Source: Nymphaea colorata | Taxonomy: Eukaryota; Streptophyta; Magnoliopsida; Nymphaeales; Nymphaeaceae | Length of the DNA stretch: 64,000 bases | Assembly: GCF_008831285.2 (NCBI RefSeq) | Contig: NC_045149.1 | Coordinates: 15,092,578 to 15,156,577, forward strand | Direction: 5' to 3' | Shown here: positions 1-12,147 of the stretch, in pieces | Position numbering within the stretch: the stretch's first letter is position 1 | Layout of the letters: each line of letters opens with the position of its first letter | Program-made: the position numbers and the translations under genes | The notes under the pieces: model-generated | Told to the model about the DNA's origin: nothing | Seen by the model: the letters and a program-made list of their open reading frames with translations, nothing else | Database searches by the model: none

Positions 1-130
1 TTTCTCAAGTTCCTTGAGCAGTTCCGAGGTCTCACGGAACTGTTTCCTCTTTTGTTGTAAAGGTTTCATCAGATCTTTGCGCTTCTAACGAGATGATCAC
101 ACATAAACTTCTAAAACTGACCATTACACA

Positions 131-1960
131 GATGCATCAAGTTGGCCGTGCATTGGTTGTATCTGTTAGTCGGCCACTTATTTCAATTGCATCTAATTGA
201 GATTTTTAACTTGATGGAGGAGACGTTGCTTCATCAACATCCTCGAGCAATTCCCAGGTCTTACGGGGACTGTTTCCTCTATTGTTGTAGAGGGTTCATC
301 GCCACTTTTGCGTTCATATTTACATGATCACACAAACTCTTAAAATTGACCATTATACCGATGCATCAAGTTGGTCATGCATTGGTTGTGTCTACTAGTC
401 GACCATTTATTTCAATTGCATCTAATTAACATTTTCAACTTGATGGTTGGGGCATTGCTTCATCAAGTTCCTTGAACAGTTCCCAGGTCTCACGGGACTG
501 TTTCCTCTCTTGTTGTATAAGGTTCATCGGATCTTTTATGCTCCTAATGAGATATCACACATAAACTCCTAAAAGTGACTATTATACCAATGCATCAAGT
601 TGGCCATGCATTGGTTGTGTCTATGAGTCAGCAAGCTATTGCAATTACATCTAATTTATATTTTCAATTTCGTGGTAGGGTCACTGCTTCAGCAAGTTCT
701 TATAGCAATTCCCAGGTCTCGCGGGAATGTTTCCCCTTCTGTTGTACAGGGTTCATCGCATCTTTTGCGCTCATAGTTAAATGATCACACATAAATTCTT
801 AAAACTGACCATTATACCGATGCATCATGTTGGTCATGCATTGGTTGTGTCTAACAGTCAACCAGCATCTAATTGACATTTTCAATTTCATGGTAGGGAC
901 AGAGCTTCATCAAGTTCTTTGAGCAGTTCCCAAGTCTCACGGGACTGTTTCCTCTCTTGTTATAGAGGGTTCATCGCATCTTTTGCAATCATAATTAGAT
1001 GATTACACATAAACTCCTCAAATTAACCATTATACAAATGCATCATGTTGGCCATGCATTGGTTGTGTCCATTAGTCCGCCAATTATTTCAATTGCATCT
1101 AGTTGACAATTTTAACTTGATGGAAGGGACGTTGCTTCATCAAGAAGCTTGAACAATTCCCAGGTCTCACGGGAATGTTTCCTCTCTTGTTGTAGAGGGT
1201 TCATCGCATCTTTTGCAATCATAAGTAAATGATCACACAAAAACTCCTCAAACAGACCATTATACCGATGCATCAAGTTGGTCATGCATTGGTTGTGTCT
1301 ATCAGTGAGCCTATTATCTCAATTGCATCTAATTGTCATTTTCAACTTAATGGTAGGGGCATAGCTTGATCAAGTTCCTTGAGCAGTTCCTAGGTCTCAC
1401 GAGACTGCTTCCCCTCTTGTTGTAGAGGGTTCGTCACATCTTTTGCACTCATAATAAGATGATCACACATAAAATAAACTACTCAAACTGACCAATATAC
1501 CGATGTATTAAGTTCGTTATGCATCGGTTGTGTCTATTAGTCAGTCGTTTCTCTCAATTGCATCTAATTGACATTTTTAACATGATAAAGGGGACGTTGT
1601 TTCATCAAGAGCCTTCAGCAGTTCCCAGGTCTCACGGGACTGTTTCCCCACTTGTTGTAGAGGGTTCATCGCATCTTTTGTAAGCGTAATAAGATGATCA
1701 CACATAATCTTCTAAAACTGACCATTATACCGATGCATCAAATTGGCCATGCATTGGTTGTGTCTATGAGTCAATCAGTTATCTCAATTGCATCTAATTG
1801 ACATTTTCAACTTGATGATAGGGACATAGCTTTATCAAGTTCCTTGAGCAGTTCCGAGGTCTCACGGAACTGTTTCCTCTTTTGTTGTAAAGGTTTCATC
1901 AGATCTTTGCACTTCTAACGAGATGATCACACATAAACTTCTAAAACTGACCATTACAGA
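131..1960. repeat. Satellite higher-order unit 1, eight monomers
   Basis: Complete eight-monomer unit of about 1830 bp. The first monomer is marked by the variant GCCGTGCATTGGTTGTATCT, which recurs at about 1974 and 3569. Monomer 7 (about 1502) is the most divergent, with GATGTATTAAGTTCGTTATG in place of the usual anchor. It serves as the reference unit for the shortened second copy. Confidence 0.75.
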
Positions 1961-3556
1961 GATGCATCAAGTTGGCCGTGCATTGGTTGTATCTATTAGT
2001 CGGCCACTTACTTCAATTGCATCTAATTGAGATTTTTAACTTGATGGAGGAGACGTTGCTTCATCAACATCCTTGAGCAATTCCCAGGTCTTACGAGGAC
2101 TGTTTCATCTATTGTTGTAGAGGGTTCATCGCCACTTTTGCGTTCATATATAGATGATCACACAAACTCTTAAAATTGACCATTATACTGATGCATCAAG
2201 TTGGTCACGCATTGGTTGTGTCTACTAGTCGACCTTTTATTTCAATTGCATCTAATTAACATTTTCAACTTGATGGTTGGGGCATTGCTTCATCAAGTTC
2301 CTTGAACAGTTCCCAGGTCTCACGGGACTGTTTCCTCTCCTGTTGTAGAAGGTTCATCGGATCTTTTATGCTCCTAATGAGATATCACACATAAACTCCT
2401 AAAAGTGACTATCATACCAATGCATCAAGTTGGCCATGCATTGGTTGTGTCTATGAGTCAGCAAGCTATTTTAATTACATCTAATTTATATTTTCAATTT
2501 CGTGGTAGGGTCACTGCTTCAGCAAGTTCTTATAGCAATTCCCAAGTCTCGCGGGAATGTTTCCCCTTCTGTTGTACAGGGTTCATCGCATCTTTTGCGC
2601 TCATAGTTAAATGGTCACACATAAATTCTTAAAACTGAACATTATACCGATGCATCATGTTGGTCATGCATTGGTTGTGTCTAACAGTCAACCAGCATCT
2701 AATTGACATTTTCAATTTCATGGTAGGGACAGAGCTTCATCAAGTTCTTTGAGCAGTTCCCATGTCTCACGGGACTGTTTCCTCTCTTGTTATAGAGGGT
2801 TCATCGCATCTTTTGCAATCATAATTAGATGATTACACATAAACTCCTCAAATTAACTATTATACAAATGCATCATGTTGGCCATGCATTGGTTGTGTCT
2901 ATGAGTGAGCCAGTTATCTCAATTGCATCTAATTGTCATTTTCAACTTAATGGTAGGGGCGTAGCTTGATCAAGTTCCTTGAGCAGTTCCTAGGTCTCAC
3001 GAGACTGCTTTCCCTCTTGTTGTAGAGGGTTCGTCACATCTTTTGCACTCATAATAAGATGATCACACATAAACTACTCAAACTAACCATTATACCGATG
3101 CATTAAGTTCGTTATGCATCGGTTGTGTCTATTAATCAGTCGTTTCTCTCAATTGCATCTAATTGACATTTTTAACATGATAAAGGGGACGTTGTTTCAT
3201 CAAGAGCCTTCAGCAGTTCCCAGGTCTCACGGGACTGTTTCCCCACTTGTTGTAGAGGGTTCATCGCATCTTTTGTAAGCGTAATTAGATGATCACACAT
3301 AATCTTCTAAAACTGACCATTATACCGATGCATCAAATTGGCCATGCATTGGTTGTGTCTATGAGTCAGCCAGTTATCTCAATTGCATCTAATTGACATT
3401 TTCAACTTGATGATAGGGACATAGCTTTATCAAGTTCCTTGAGCAGTTCCGAGGTCTCACGGAACTGTTTCCTCTTTTGTTGTAAAGGTTTCATCAGATC
3501 TTTGCGCTTCTAACGAGATGATCACACATAAACTTCTAAAACTGACCATTACAGAG
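1961..3556. repeat. Satellite higher-order unit 2, seven monomers
   Basis: Second higher-order copy, about 1595 bp, one monomer (about 235 bp) shorter than unit 1. The monomer at 2869 begins like monomer 5 of unit 1 and continues like monomer 6 (TCTATGAGTGAGCC), so the loss falls inside the anchor region. This is the product expected from unequal exchange or slippage between adjacent monomers. The remaining monomers match unit 1 in order. Confidence 0.7.
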
Positions 3557-3725
3557 ATGCATCAAGTTGGCCGTGCATTGGTTGTATCTATTAGTCGGCC
3601 ACTTACTTCAATTGCATCTAATTGAGATTTTTAACTTGATGGAGGAGACGTTGCTTCATCGACATCCTTGAGCAATTCCCAGGTCTTACGGGGACTGTTT
3701 CCTTTATTGTTGTAGAGGGTTCATC

Positions 3726-4150
3726 GAGGAAGAAAGGGAAGGAGGGAGGAGGAAAGGGGAAGGAGGGAGGAGGAAGAAAGGGAAGGAGGCCGGAAGGAGG
3801 GAGGAGGAAAGGGGAAGGAGGGAGGAGGAAATGGGAAGGAGGGATCGTGGAAGGAGGGAGGAGGGATTGGGCACGATAGTGGAAGGAGGGAGGAGGGAAG
3901 GAGGCGGAGGCGGAAGAAGGGAAGGAGGGAGGAGGAGGAAAGGAGGAGGAAGAAAGGGAAGAAGGGAAGGAGGCGGAGGCAGAAGAAGGGGAAGGAGGGA
4001 TCGTGGAAGGAGGGAGGAGGGAAGGAGGGGGAGGGGGAAGAAGGGAAGGAGGGAGGAAGAAGAAGGGAAGGGGGGAGGAGGAAGAAGGGAAGGAGGAAGG
4101 AGGGAGGAGGAAGAAAGGGAAGGAGGCGGAGGCGGAAGAAGGGAAGGAGG
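3726..4150. repeat. Purine-rich GGA/GAA minisatellite, contig A copy
   Basis: About 425 bp almost wholly A and G on the plus strand, built from variants of GGAAGGAGGGAGGAGGAA, with a few C/T interruptions (GGCGGAGGCGG, GGATCGTGG, GGGCACGATAGTGG). It is open in several frames on both strands (up to 187 codons of Ser/Pro/Leu or Arg/Gly/Glu), a consequence of composition and not coding. It abuts the satellite without spacer. Long purine strands with many GGG runs can form triplex or G-quadruplex structures; that is general knowledge, not shown here. Confidence 0.9.
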
Positions 4151-4181
4151 CTTTCCCATTTCCACCGATTCTTCCTCCCAC

Positions 4182-4337
4182 GCCATCAAACGCAGAAATT
4201 TGTTTTCAGAAAAATAATTCCAAGTTAACAAACACAACATAGTTTTGGAAATGTAGAATTTTATTTCTCAAAAACCAATTCCAGAAATAAATTTTTGGAA
4301 ACTTCTTTCCAGAAACATATTTCTGGCCATCAAACGC
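4182..4337. mobile_element. Small foldback (MITE-like) element with 12-bp direct repeats
   Basis: The sequence GCCATCAAACGC occurs at 4182-4193 and again at 4326-4337. Between them lies about 132 bp whose ends are imperfect inverted repeats: the reverse complement of the left end (GAAATTTGTTTTCAGAAAAA) resembles the right end (CTTTCCAGAAACATATTTC). No coding capacity is seen. The form fits a non-autonomous DNA element. Twelve bases is longer than a usual hAT target duplication, so the superfamily is unclear. The contig B copy is at 16021-16174. Confidence 0.45.
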
Positions 4338-5746
4338 TACCTAATGGATAGGTGTAACATTTTGTAGATTTCACTGCAAAAGGTTAGAGTGATTATGCTG
4401 TCTAGGGTTGTAGGTGTTGAATTATGAGACATTACATGGCCTACCAACCCTTTCTCTGCTTGTACTAGTTTTTGACAATACTCTTAAAACTGCAATGTAT
4501 ATAAGACACTGAGTTGAATGAGTATATCTCGTTCCCTGCTTGAATAAGTGTTCAATACATGCTCCAACTAATCTCCAATTTGATTCATCCTTTTGCACCA
4601 ATAATAGAACATGATGATACCTCAGATATTCCTCATCTCTTGAGTGCTCCCAAAGACATATATGGCGCTCTCTCTTGCATAGATAATGAGGCAGGATGCA
4701 TAGAATAGTTATTAAGTCTCAAACAAAATTGATTCTTCTTCATCACTTCTCATCATGAATGCCCCCCCTGATGCTCCATCAACCATTTGCCTATGCTTAT
4801 GAGTCAACTTATCATAAAAAATATTGCACCAATTGTTATTTTGGAATTTGATGGTGGGGACGTAGCCACATAAGATCCTTGAGTAGTTCCCACATCTCAT
4901 GGGGTTACTCCCCCTCTTCTTGTAGAAAATTGGTTATAGTATTTCCATATTGGTTCATTTTACCTATGGCAAAGTATATTTTCAAAAACTCTTTATGCAT
5001 CTCCATATAGTAATTCAAACATTACCCAAGGATTTCTTACTCATGTTTTGCCTTTATCTTTCATTGAAAAGGAAATATCTAAAATACAGAACAAGATCTT
5101 AAATTTGAATGCTCATGGTAGAGGGATATTATCATATTTATAAAGGCAACTACTGTTACAGCTGGGTAGTATATCTGAAAACTAGAAAAGCCATTTATGA
5201 ATAGCTGTTGTAATCTGCCTAGACAACGGAAGCTATGGATTTAAAAATTAATTGTCATATGAATGGCAATAAGAAGCAGTAAAGAACTGTACAACAATCA
5301 ACAGTATTTTCAAGCATGGAATAGAGATAAGCACTAGATCAGAAACAAACAAGCCAAAACTACACAAAACATCTGCAAATAAATGAGGGCAGTCTAAGTT
5401 GATCATCAATCAGATGAATGAAAGCAAGGTTCTCCAAACAAAACACAGAATAGACACATGATAAACGTGAAGGACCTTCAGCAACATATTATAGAATATT
5501 AACTTCATTTTGGGAAAAAAAGAACCTCACATACCACGTGTACCTTTTCAAACCTCTCAAGAATGATGGGTTTGTTTCCCTTTTCCAGTGCCCTAAGGCC
5601 CCATGACTACAAACAACTGCTTACCAACAAGTGGCTCTATCACCTATAACGTACAAATGCTCCATTTAGTTTGACTAGATTGTTTTGCCAAAAACCAATT
5701 GTGTTATGATACATATGGAGAGAAAATTCCTGACCTCCCCACCACG
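4338..5746. other. Non-coding stretch with one stray satellite monomer
   Basis: AT-rich sequence with no supportable gene. At 4830-4927 it holds a diverged, isolated partial monomer of the satellite: the order TTGATGG, GGGGACGTAGC, TCCTTGAGTAGTTCCCA, CCCCTCTTCTTGTAG follows the array monomer. I see nothing else I can assign. Confidence 0.6.
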
Positions 5747-5852
5747 TTATGATCTTGGTACTCTTGATGTAGATGATTCCTTCTTCACAGCAAGACCAGC
5801 ATCTTCAAGATCCGCCCACAACTTTTTGCAAGCTTCAAACAGACCAAGTCCA
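5747..5852 (-). other. Orphan terminal-exon-like segment, contig A copy
   Basis: On the minus strand an acceptor (TTATTTCAG) is followed by an open frame of 34 residues, beginning GLGLFEACKKLWADL and ending SRVPRS, then TAA. Residue use (charged, Leu- and Ala-rich) looks like a real protein C-terminus and not random intergenic DNA. I do not recognise the family. No matching upstream exons are seen before the IDH5 fragment at 6370. It could be the last exon of a broken or captured gene. The contig B copy is 17581-17686 with the same frame. Confidence 0.35.
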
Positions 5853-6369
5853 CTGAAATAACAAAATAGGAGACTCCTATGCTTAGGGCAGACGGTGAGA
5901 AAGTGACGCAACCAAGAATGATCAATGAACTTGCAATTTCGCTCAATCAGCCCGGGAAATGAAATTTCTCCTATGCTTAGGGCAAACAGCGAGCAAGTGA
6001 AGCAAGTAGCGACAACAATGTTGATAGATCGAGAGTAAACTAGAGTTCAAGATCAAGGGACACAGATCAAGAGAAAAACAGTCAGAATGGCCAATCGAGG
6101 GAGAGAGGGAGCGGGAGAGTGAGAGAGGTGCACACGCCAATCAGTAGATAAAAAATAAAGAAAGGGACAGATCGAGATCGAGAGACCAAAGAGGAGATTG
6201 AACATTAATGGAGATTGAGAGAACGTACTGGAAAAGCAGGGAGAGATAGAGATCTGGAAAACTCCTGCGAAGTAGGGAGCGAGAGATAACAAAATGGGGA
6301 GAGATTGGATGAAAATAGGAAATTAGGTTTCTTATAGAAAAAATTGCTCACCTTAACATGCGCTTGTGC
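5853..6369. other. Non-coding, GA-rich, with a 33-bp imperfect duplication
   Basis: No gene seen. A segment containing CTCCTATGCTTAGGGCA occurs twice, near 5877 and 5969, about 92 bp apart. The middle is rich in GAGAGA and GATCGAGA. Small frames of 65 and 79 codons on the minus strand lack any recognisable feature. Confidence 0.5.
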
Positions 6370-8452
6370 TTATGCGGATATTAGGAATGATTCCCCAAAC
6401 CATGAACCTGGAAACGTCGTGGTGCGATGAGATGTTGCCACCAGTGGTGATGAGGTTGAGGAAGTTGGCCCAACGGAGGACGAGATGCGTGAACTGTAGC
6501 AAGATCTGACATTGGCATAGAGACCAAGTTCTTTCCGCAGGGCAAGATTCAATGATCTATGGCCCTTTGCAATCCGTGTAGGCATTGGCCCTTTTAAGCC
6601 AACACCATTCCTCCTCACAGATTCTAAACTTTCCCAAGTAAAAAAACTTTGTGTCCTAGGGTCAACTTGGTCACCCACAAAATGTTCTTCCCATTCAATG
6701 GGCACTTCAGCAGCATTAAACACCTAAAATAGTGAAAACTAATCCCAGGTCAATCAAGTAATCCATGCACATAGCTACAATCTTTATGGTGAAAACTCAG
6801 AAATCCACCGCAAATCATTGGAAAGATAACTCATGCGATAAGGAATCGGACTGATGTGATGGCACGTCAAATATGAAATATCTCAGTCTAGATACTAGAA
6901 TCCTTTCATCTGAAACAAATTTCACAGCACCTACCAAATACCTGGAAAAAATACAACTCCAGCAATGAAAGTAAATAATTTCATCTAAAAATGCTTTTCA
7001 TCATTTATTCCAAAAATTATTCTCAGAGTTGCCTAAAAAGGTCAGGCACTCCCACAAAAAAATTTCCTGGTATACACATGAACAAGTGCTAGTCGATATT
7101 TTGCACGGGTTCTTCCTGATAAAACTTTAGGAAATCATAGGCAATCTACGAGTTTTCTAGTAAAACACCATGTGCAACTAATCATCATCGCACTAACAGG
7201 AAAAAAACAGAACAAGAACTGTTGCAAGGCACCGAACTAACAACATAAGAGGTAGACCAAACTCCTCATCACAATTTACATGCACTCTCTAACACCTAAG
7301 TAACTAGACAATAACTTGAGAAGCCCTCCAGATGCTCTGGATACGTGATAGAGAAAACAGCAAAAGCAATCAGCCATGATGTTTCACCAATCTGCCGAAG
7401 CATTTCCTCAACTAGGATCGTGGGCCTTCAGTGTATTGTCTGCAATAACACCCTCGTTCCAAAATGATGCGATACTTCGTTAACAGACAGAGGTGACAAC
7501 TAACTGTGGTATCTAACTAATGTGCAAAAATATCAAAAGGAACATAACTGGATACAGGTAGATAACTTATAAAGTTGTGATGCAAGATCATCAGCATACT
7601 AATTGTGGACAATATAATGAAAGAGCGCCAAAAAATTAAAAGAAAATCTCATCGTTTGCAGTTTAATAGGTACCGAGGCAGACAAATAACTCTACCACTT
7701 GGATAATGTTCAACAGATTCCGAGATTGGGATCACACACTGTATGGTACGAAATCATAACTTATGACATAAAATTTGAAGCCGACATGGCATGAGAAATT
7801 AATTGATCGAATTTCGTTAGAATCAGCTCCATCCGATTATGTAAATCAATTCTCCGCGACAATCGATCAGGCCAATTATGACCGCCTAAACGCACCATAC
7901 GCGATTCCTTGATCTTAACCAAAAAGCGGTAGGAAGTGTCAAAATTTATCCACCGCAAAAATTCTTCAAGAATGACGACGGTGGTTGTTCAAACTGACAA
8001 GTAGTGAGGAATCCCCATCAGTGCTCCCAAAGTAGCTAGAATACTTTAGGATACTCTTGTTAGGAACCCAACAGGGAAAGAGTAAAGAGTTCTTCTTCAA
8101 ATTTTCGAGGATTCTAAAAAGCCAAAGAAACGAAGACTCTGAAGCTAACAATTCTGTACATAGACGACTAACAGGAATTCAATTGCGATTTTTCGTTGCG
8201 AAAACATCGCCGACGGAATATAACAGCGACGATGAGACCTACAGTAAACCAAGAAAGCAACAGAGGGGGCTTTTCTTGGGCACGGACCTGTTTGACGGAT
8301 TCGGCAATCTCGGGCCCGATGCCATCGCCGGGAAACAGGGTCGCGCGGATGGGAGCGGTAGCAGAAGCGGCGGCGGTGGAGGAGAGGGTGCGGGCTAGGA
8401 AAAGCGTCGTCGATTGGCGCCGGAGAGCGCGTCCAAATATGCTAGCAGCCAT
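6370..8452 (-). pseudogene. 5' fragment of IDH5 fused to foreign sequence, contig A copy
   Basis: Minus-strand partial copy of the NAD-isocitrate dehydrogenase gene. Exon 1 (8288-8452) encodes the 55-residue start with mitochondrial presequence and FPGDGIGPEIAESVKQ. A copied intron 1 follows. Exon 2 (6370-6723) matches the true exon 2 for 77 residues, to NVRSCYS, then switches to 40 unrelated Ser/Thr-rich residues and a stop. The rest of the enzyme is absent: the acidic-metal residues, the YSGLEHQ region and exons 3-7. Changes such as MPTRIAKG for MATPIAKG hit the substrate loop. The joined frame of 172 codons is open, so a chimeric peptide is conceivable, but it cannot be an active dehydrogenase. 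It duplicates 18204-20288 because of the assembly overlap. Confidence 0.8.
6444..6489. repeat. 46-bp direct repeat, left flank of the IDH5 fragment (contig A)
   Basis: Pairs with 8602-8647 in the same orientation at 43 of 46 positions (GTGGTGATGAGGTTGAGGAA core). It begins only four bases from the point where IDH5 exon 2 similarity ends. Confidence 0.75.
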
Positions 8453-9328
8453 TGAGAGGAAAACCGATCCTCAATGGCAAAAAAGATCCTCTCTCCCTCT
8501 CTCTGGCCGATCGTGGTTCTCCCCACTTCTCTTCTCCTTCTCTCGCCTCCGACGAACCCTGGAAGAATCAGAAAGGTGACTTCGTCTCTCGCTTTCTTCC
8601 GGTGGTGATGAGGTTGAGGAAGTTGACCCAGCAGAGGACGAGATGCGCAAAGACGTGGCGGTTTTGGAGGATGACAACAATCTCTCCCAATCCCTTTGCA
8701 AAACACTCTCGAAGCCCTCACTCTCTCCCGTCTCCTCCAAAAATTTCGTGCGTATTTCCCTTCGAGTCATAGCGATCATTGTTTCTGTGGGACAAAATTT
8801 TTGCCAAACCATGATGAGAGCAGAGAACAGAAAGAGCAAATGATGATGAGAGCAGAAAGAGCAAATGAAGCACAGAAAACAGAAAGAGCGAATGGAAGAG
8901 GGAGGAAACTTACAGTCTTACTCCACCACCAGAGGCAAGTAGCGAATTCTGAAGGATGAACTGCGACAACCCACGCACCCAATCTGCATCTTCCTCATCG
9001 TCCGCCCCATCGACGATTCGGCCTCGCTCCCGTCAAGAGAGAGCGAGAGAGGCTTTCCAAACTCGGCAGGAAAAGGAAAGCCTTCTTAAAACGGTAACGG
9101 TTGAGAAGTTTGTTTCTTGAACTTTTTTTTATAACTTTTGTACATAACTTCAAATTCCGAAGACGCAAATACAAAATATTAAATCATCGCGGCTAAATCG
9201 TCACCCAAAGCGAGAAATAAATCCGATCCAGTGCTTTATTTTTTATTCATTAATTAATGAGTTACCGATAATTATTGTGGAACAAGTTTATGAATCGGTA
9301 TTTGACCGGTGTTTGGGTAGGTGTCTCC
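8453..9328. other. Upstream flank of the IDH5 fragment; no gene assigned
   Basis: The first 118 bases or so copy the 5' flank of the true IDH5 gene. At 8602-8647 lies the right 46-bp direct repeat. On the plus strand this repeat reads as acidic peptide (GDEVEEVDPAEDEMR) continuing open for some 55 codons, which could be an exon scrap of an unknown gene. The rest is A-rich with ATGATGAGAGCAGA repeats and then AT-rich DNA. I see no complete gene. Confidence 0.5.
8602..8647. repeat. 46-bp direct repeat, right flank of the IDH5 fragment (contig A)
   Basis: Partner of 6444-6489. It is separated by about 30 bases of unrelated filler from the point where similarity to the IDH5 5' flank stops. Confidence 0.75.
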
Positions 9329-9720
9329 GGTTTCAAGAATTGGGTTGGAGAGACATCTCGGTTTCAAGAACCGGGTCGGGAGACAACTCGGTTTCAAGAA
9401 CTGGGTTGGGGAAGCATCTTGGTTTCAAGAACCGGGTTGGAGGTGTATTGGTTTCAAAAACCCGTGGAGAGACAACTCGGTTTCTAGAACGGGTTGGGAA
9501 GGCATCTCCATTCAAGAACCGGGTTGGAGAAACGTATCGGTTTCAAGAACCGGGTCAGGGAGGCATCTCGGTTTCAAGAACCAGGTTGGGAGACAACTCA
9601 GTTTCAAGAACCGGGTCGGGGAGCGTATCGGTTTCAAGAACCGGGTCGAGGAGACATCTCGGTTAAGAACTGGGTTGGAAAGGCGTCTCGGTTTCAAAAA
9701 CCGAATTGGAAAGGCCTCCT
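9329..9720. repeat. 30-bp minisatellite, about 13 units, contig A copy
   Basis: Thirteen tandem units of 28-31 bp with consensus GGTTTCAAGAACCGGGTTGG followed by GAGACAACTC or GAGGCATCTC. Unit length near a multiple of three keeps several frames open (up to 196 codons), giving Phe-Lys-Asn-Arg-Val-Gly style repeats. No start context, splice sites or known domain support coding. It is absent from the flank of the true IDH5 5' end. Confidence 0.9.
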
Positions 9721-10568
9721 TTGAAAGTTCACCTAAAACTATGGCGTGCCAATGCGTCGAAGTGAAGAGGCCAGAACTGATTTTGTTTTCGACTTTCACC
9801 ACATGTTTCTTACCATTTGCAAAGGGAAGTACTGCACGATGTTTAAAACGTGCAATTACACCAACCCACTTAATTACCGTTCCTTCATATCCGGAGTCAA
9901 TTTACACGTGAGATCAAGAAGTGTCATCGACATTTCCGGAAGAATTTTTTCCTGTAGGCTTGGGCGAAAGAATTCAATAGGTATCGAACCCGAACTCTGT
10001 AAGCAAAAAAATGAGCACTTTTAAGTTAGTTTGTAAAATAGAACACGTTTCTTTTACTTCCTAGGACATATTATTCATCTTTAACCCAATGAGCCTGTTT
10101 TACAAGTTGAAGCAACTTCCCTGCAAACCAAATATGGACAAGATCTTATGGCCACGGCATCCATTAGAAGACGAAAATTTGTTAGCGATTGTGCCATGCA
10201 ACCAATAATTTTTATTCTCTGTAGGCAGTGGAAAACTATCTAGACAGGTAGAAGGAAGGTGAACAAAATAATATCTGACCCAATAATTCAGTAATAATAT
10301 CACAATAGAGATCACCAGCCCAATGGTTTGTTGGATAAGATTGATCTCCAAGCATCAAAATAAATTTAAAAAGAAGAAAAAAAAAGTGAGGGTAGCAAAA
10401 TGGGTCATTTACAGCATAAAAGAAATTACTGGGCATGCAATCTTATTAACCCTCAAGGACATCGTTCCCGCAAGCCCATATCCACTAGAAGTCTAGAATG
10501 AGAGAAGTTGGCTGGGCCAAATTATTCAAAAAAAAAAACCAGCCATTCTGACCATTTTTTGTGAGCTC
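9721..10568. other. Non-coding stretch downstream of IDH5
   Basis: Lies between the minisatellite and the IDH5 stop codon. It must contain the IDH5 3' UTR next to 10568. No exon, repeat or RNA gene is apparent. Confidence 0.5.
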
Positions 10569-12028
<1,460 letters not shown>

Positions 12029-12047
12029 CTGATTACAAAACAAAAAC

Positions 12048-12147
12048 NNNNNNNNNNNNNNNNNNNNNNNNNNNNNNNNNNNNNNNNNNNNNNNNNNNNN
12101 NNNNNNNNNNNNNNNNNNNNNNNNNNNNNNNNNNNNNNNNNNNNNNN
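12048..12147. other. Assembly gap of 100 N
   Basis: Exactly 100 N, the usual placeholder for a scaffold join of unknown length. Sequence on its left equals sequence at about 23896, and sequence on its right equals sequence at about 292. Confidence 0.98.

Larger units (their letters stand above)
1..3725. repeat. Higher-order satellite array, contig A copy
   Basis: Tandem monomers of about 229 bp, each carrying the anchor GATGCATCAAGTTGGCCATG or a close variant. Anchors lie near 132, 361, 590, 821, 1039, 1267, 1502, 1732, 1962, 2191, 2421, 2650, 2869, 3097, 3328 and 3557. Neighbouring monomers differ clearly, but a monomer is nearly identical to the one eight places on, offset 1830 bp (575 matches 2405). 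This is a higher-order repeat. Small open frames of 60-75 codons recur once per repeat and are not genes. The array stops abruptly at about 3725, inside a third higher-order copy, where a purine-rich tract begins. Array and periodicity are seen directly. Whether it is centromeric, subtelomeric or a local expansion cannot be told. Confidence 0.9.

Noticed and set aside
142-2632. Repeated small open frames of 60-75 codons in the satellite
   Set aside because: They recur once per higher-order unit, change with single-base differences, and have no domain or start context. They are by-products of the repeat.
1-3725. CRISPR-like array
   Set aside because: The periodic sequence has no unique spacers, the monomer is 229 bp, and the window is clearly plant nuclear DNA.
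3618-4242. Long Ser/Pro/Leu and Arg/Gly/Glu frames (up to 187 codons) over the purine tract
   Set aside because: Open on both strands and in several frames purely because purine repeats lack stop codons. The same frames at 15460-16079 shift with G-run length.
9275-9911. Frames of 129-196 codons over the 30-bp minisatellite
   Set aside because: Three frames are open at once and the longest frame differs between the two assembled copies because of single-base indels.
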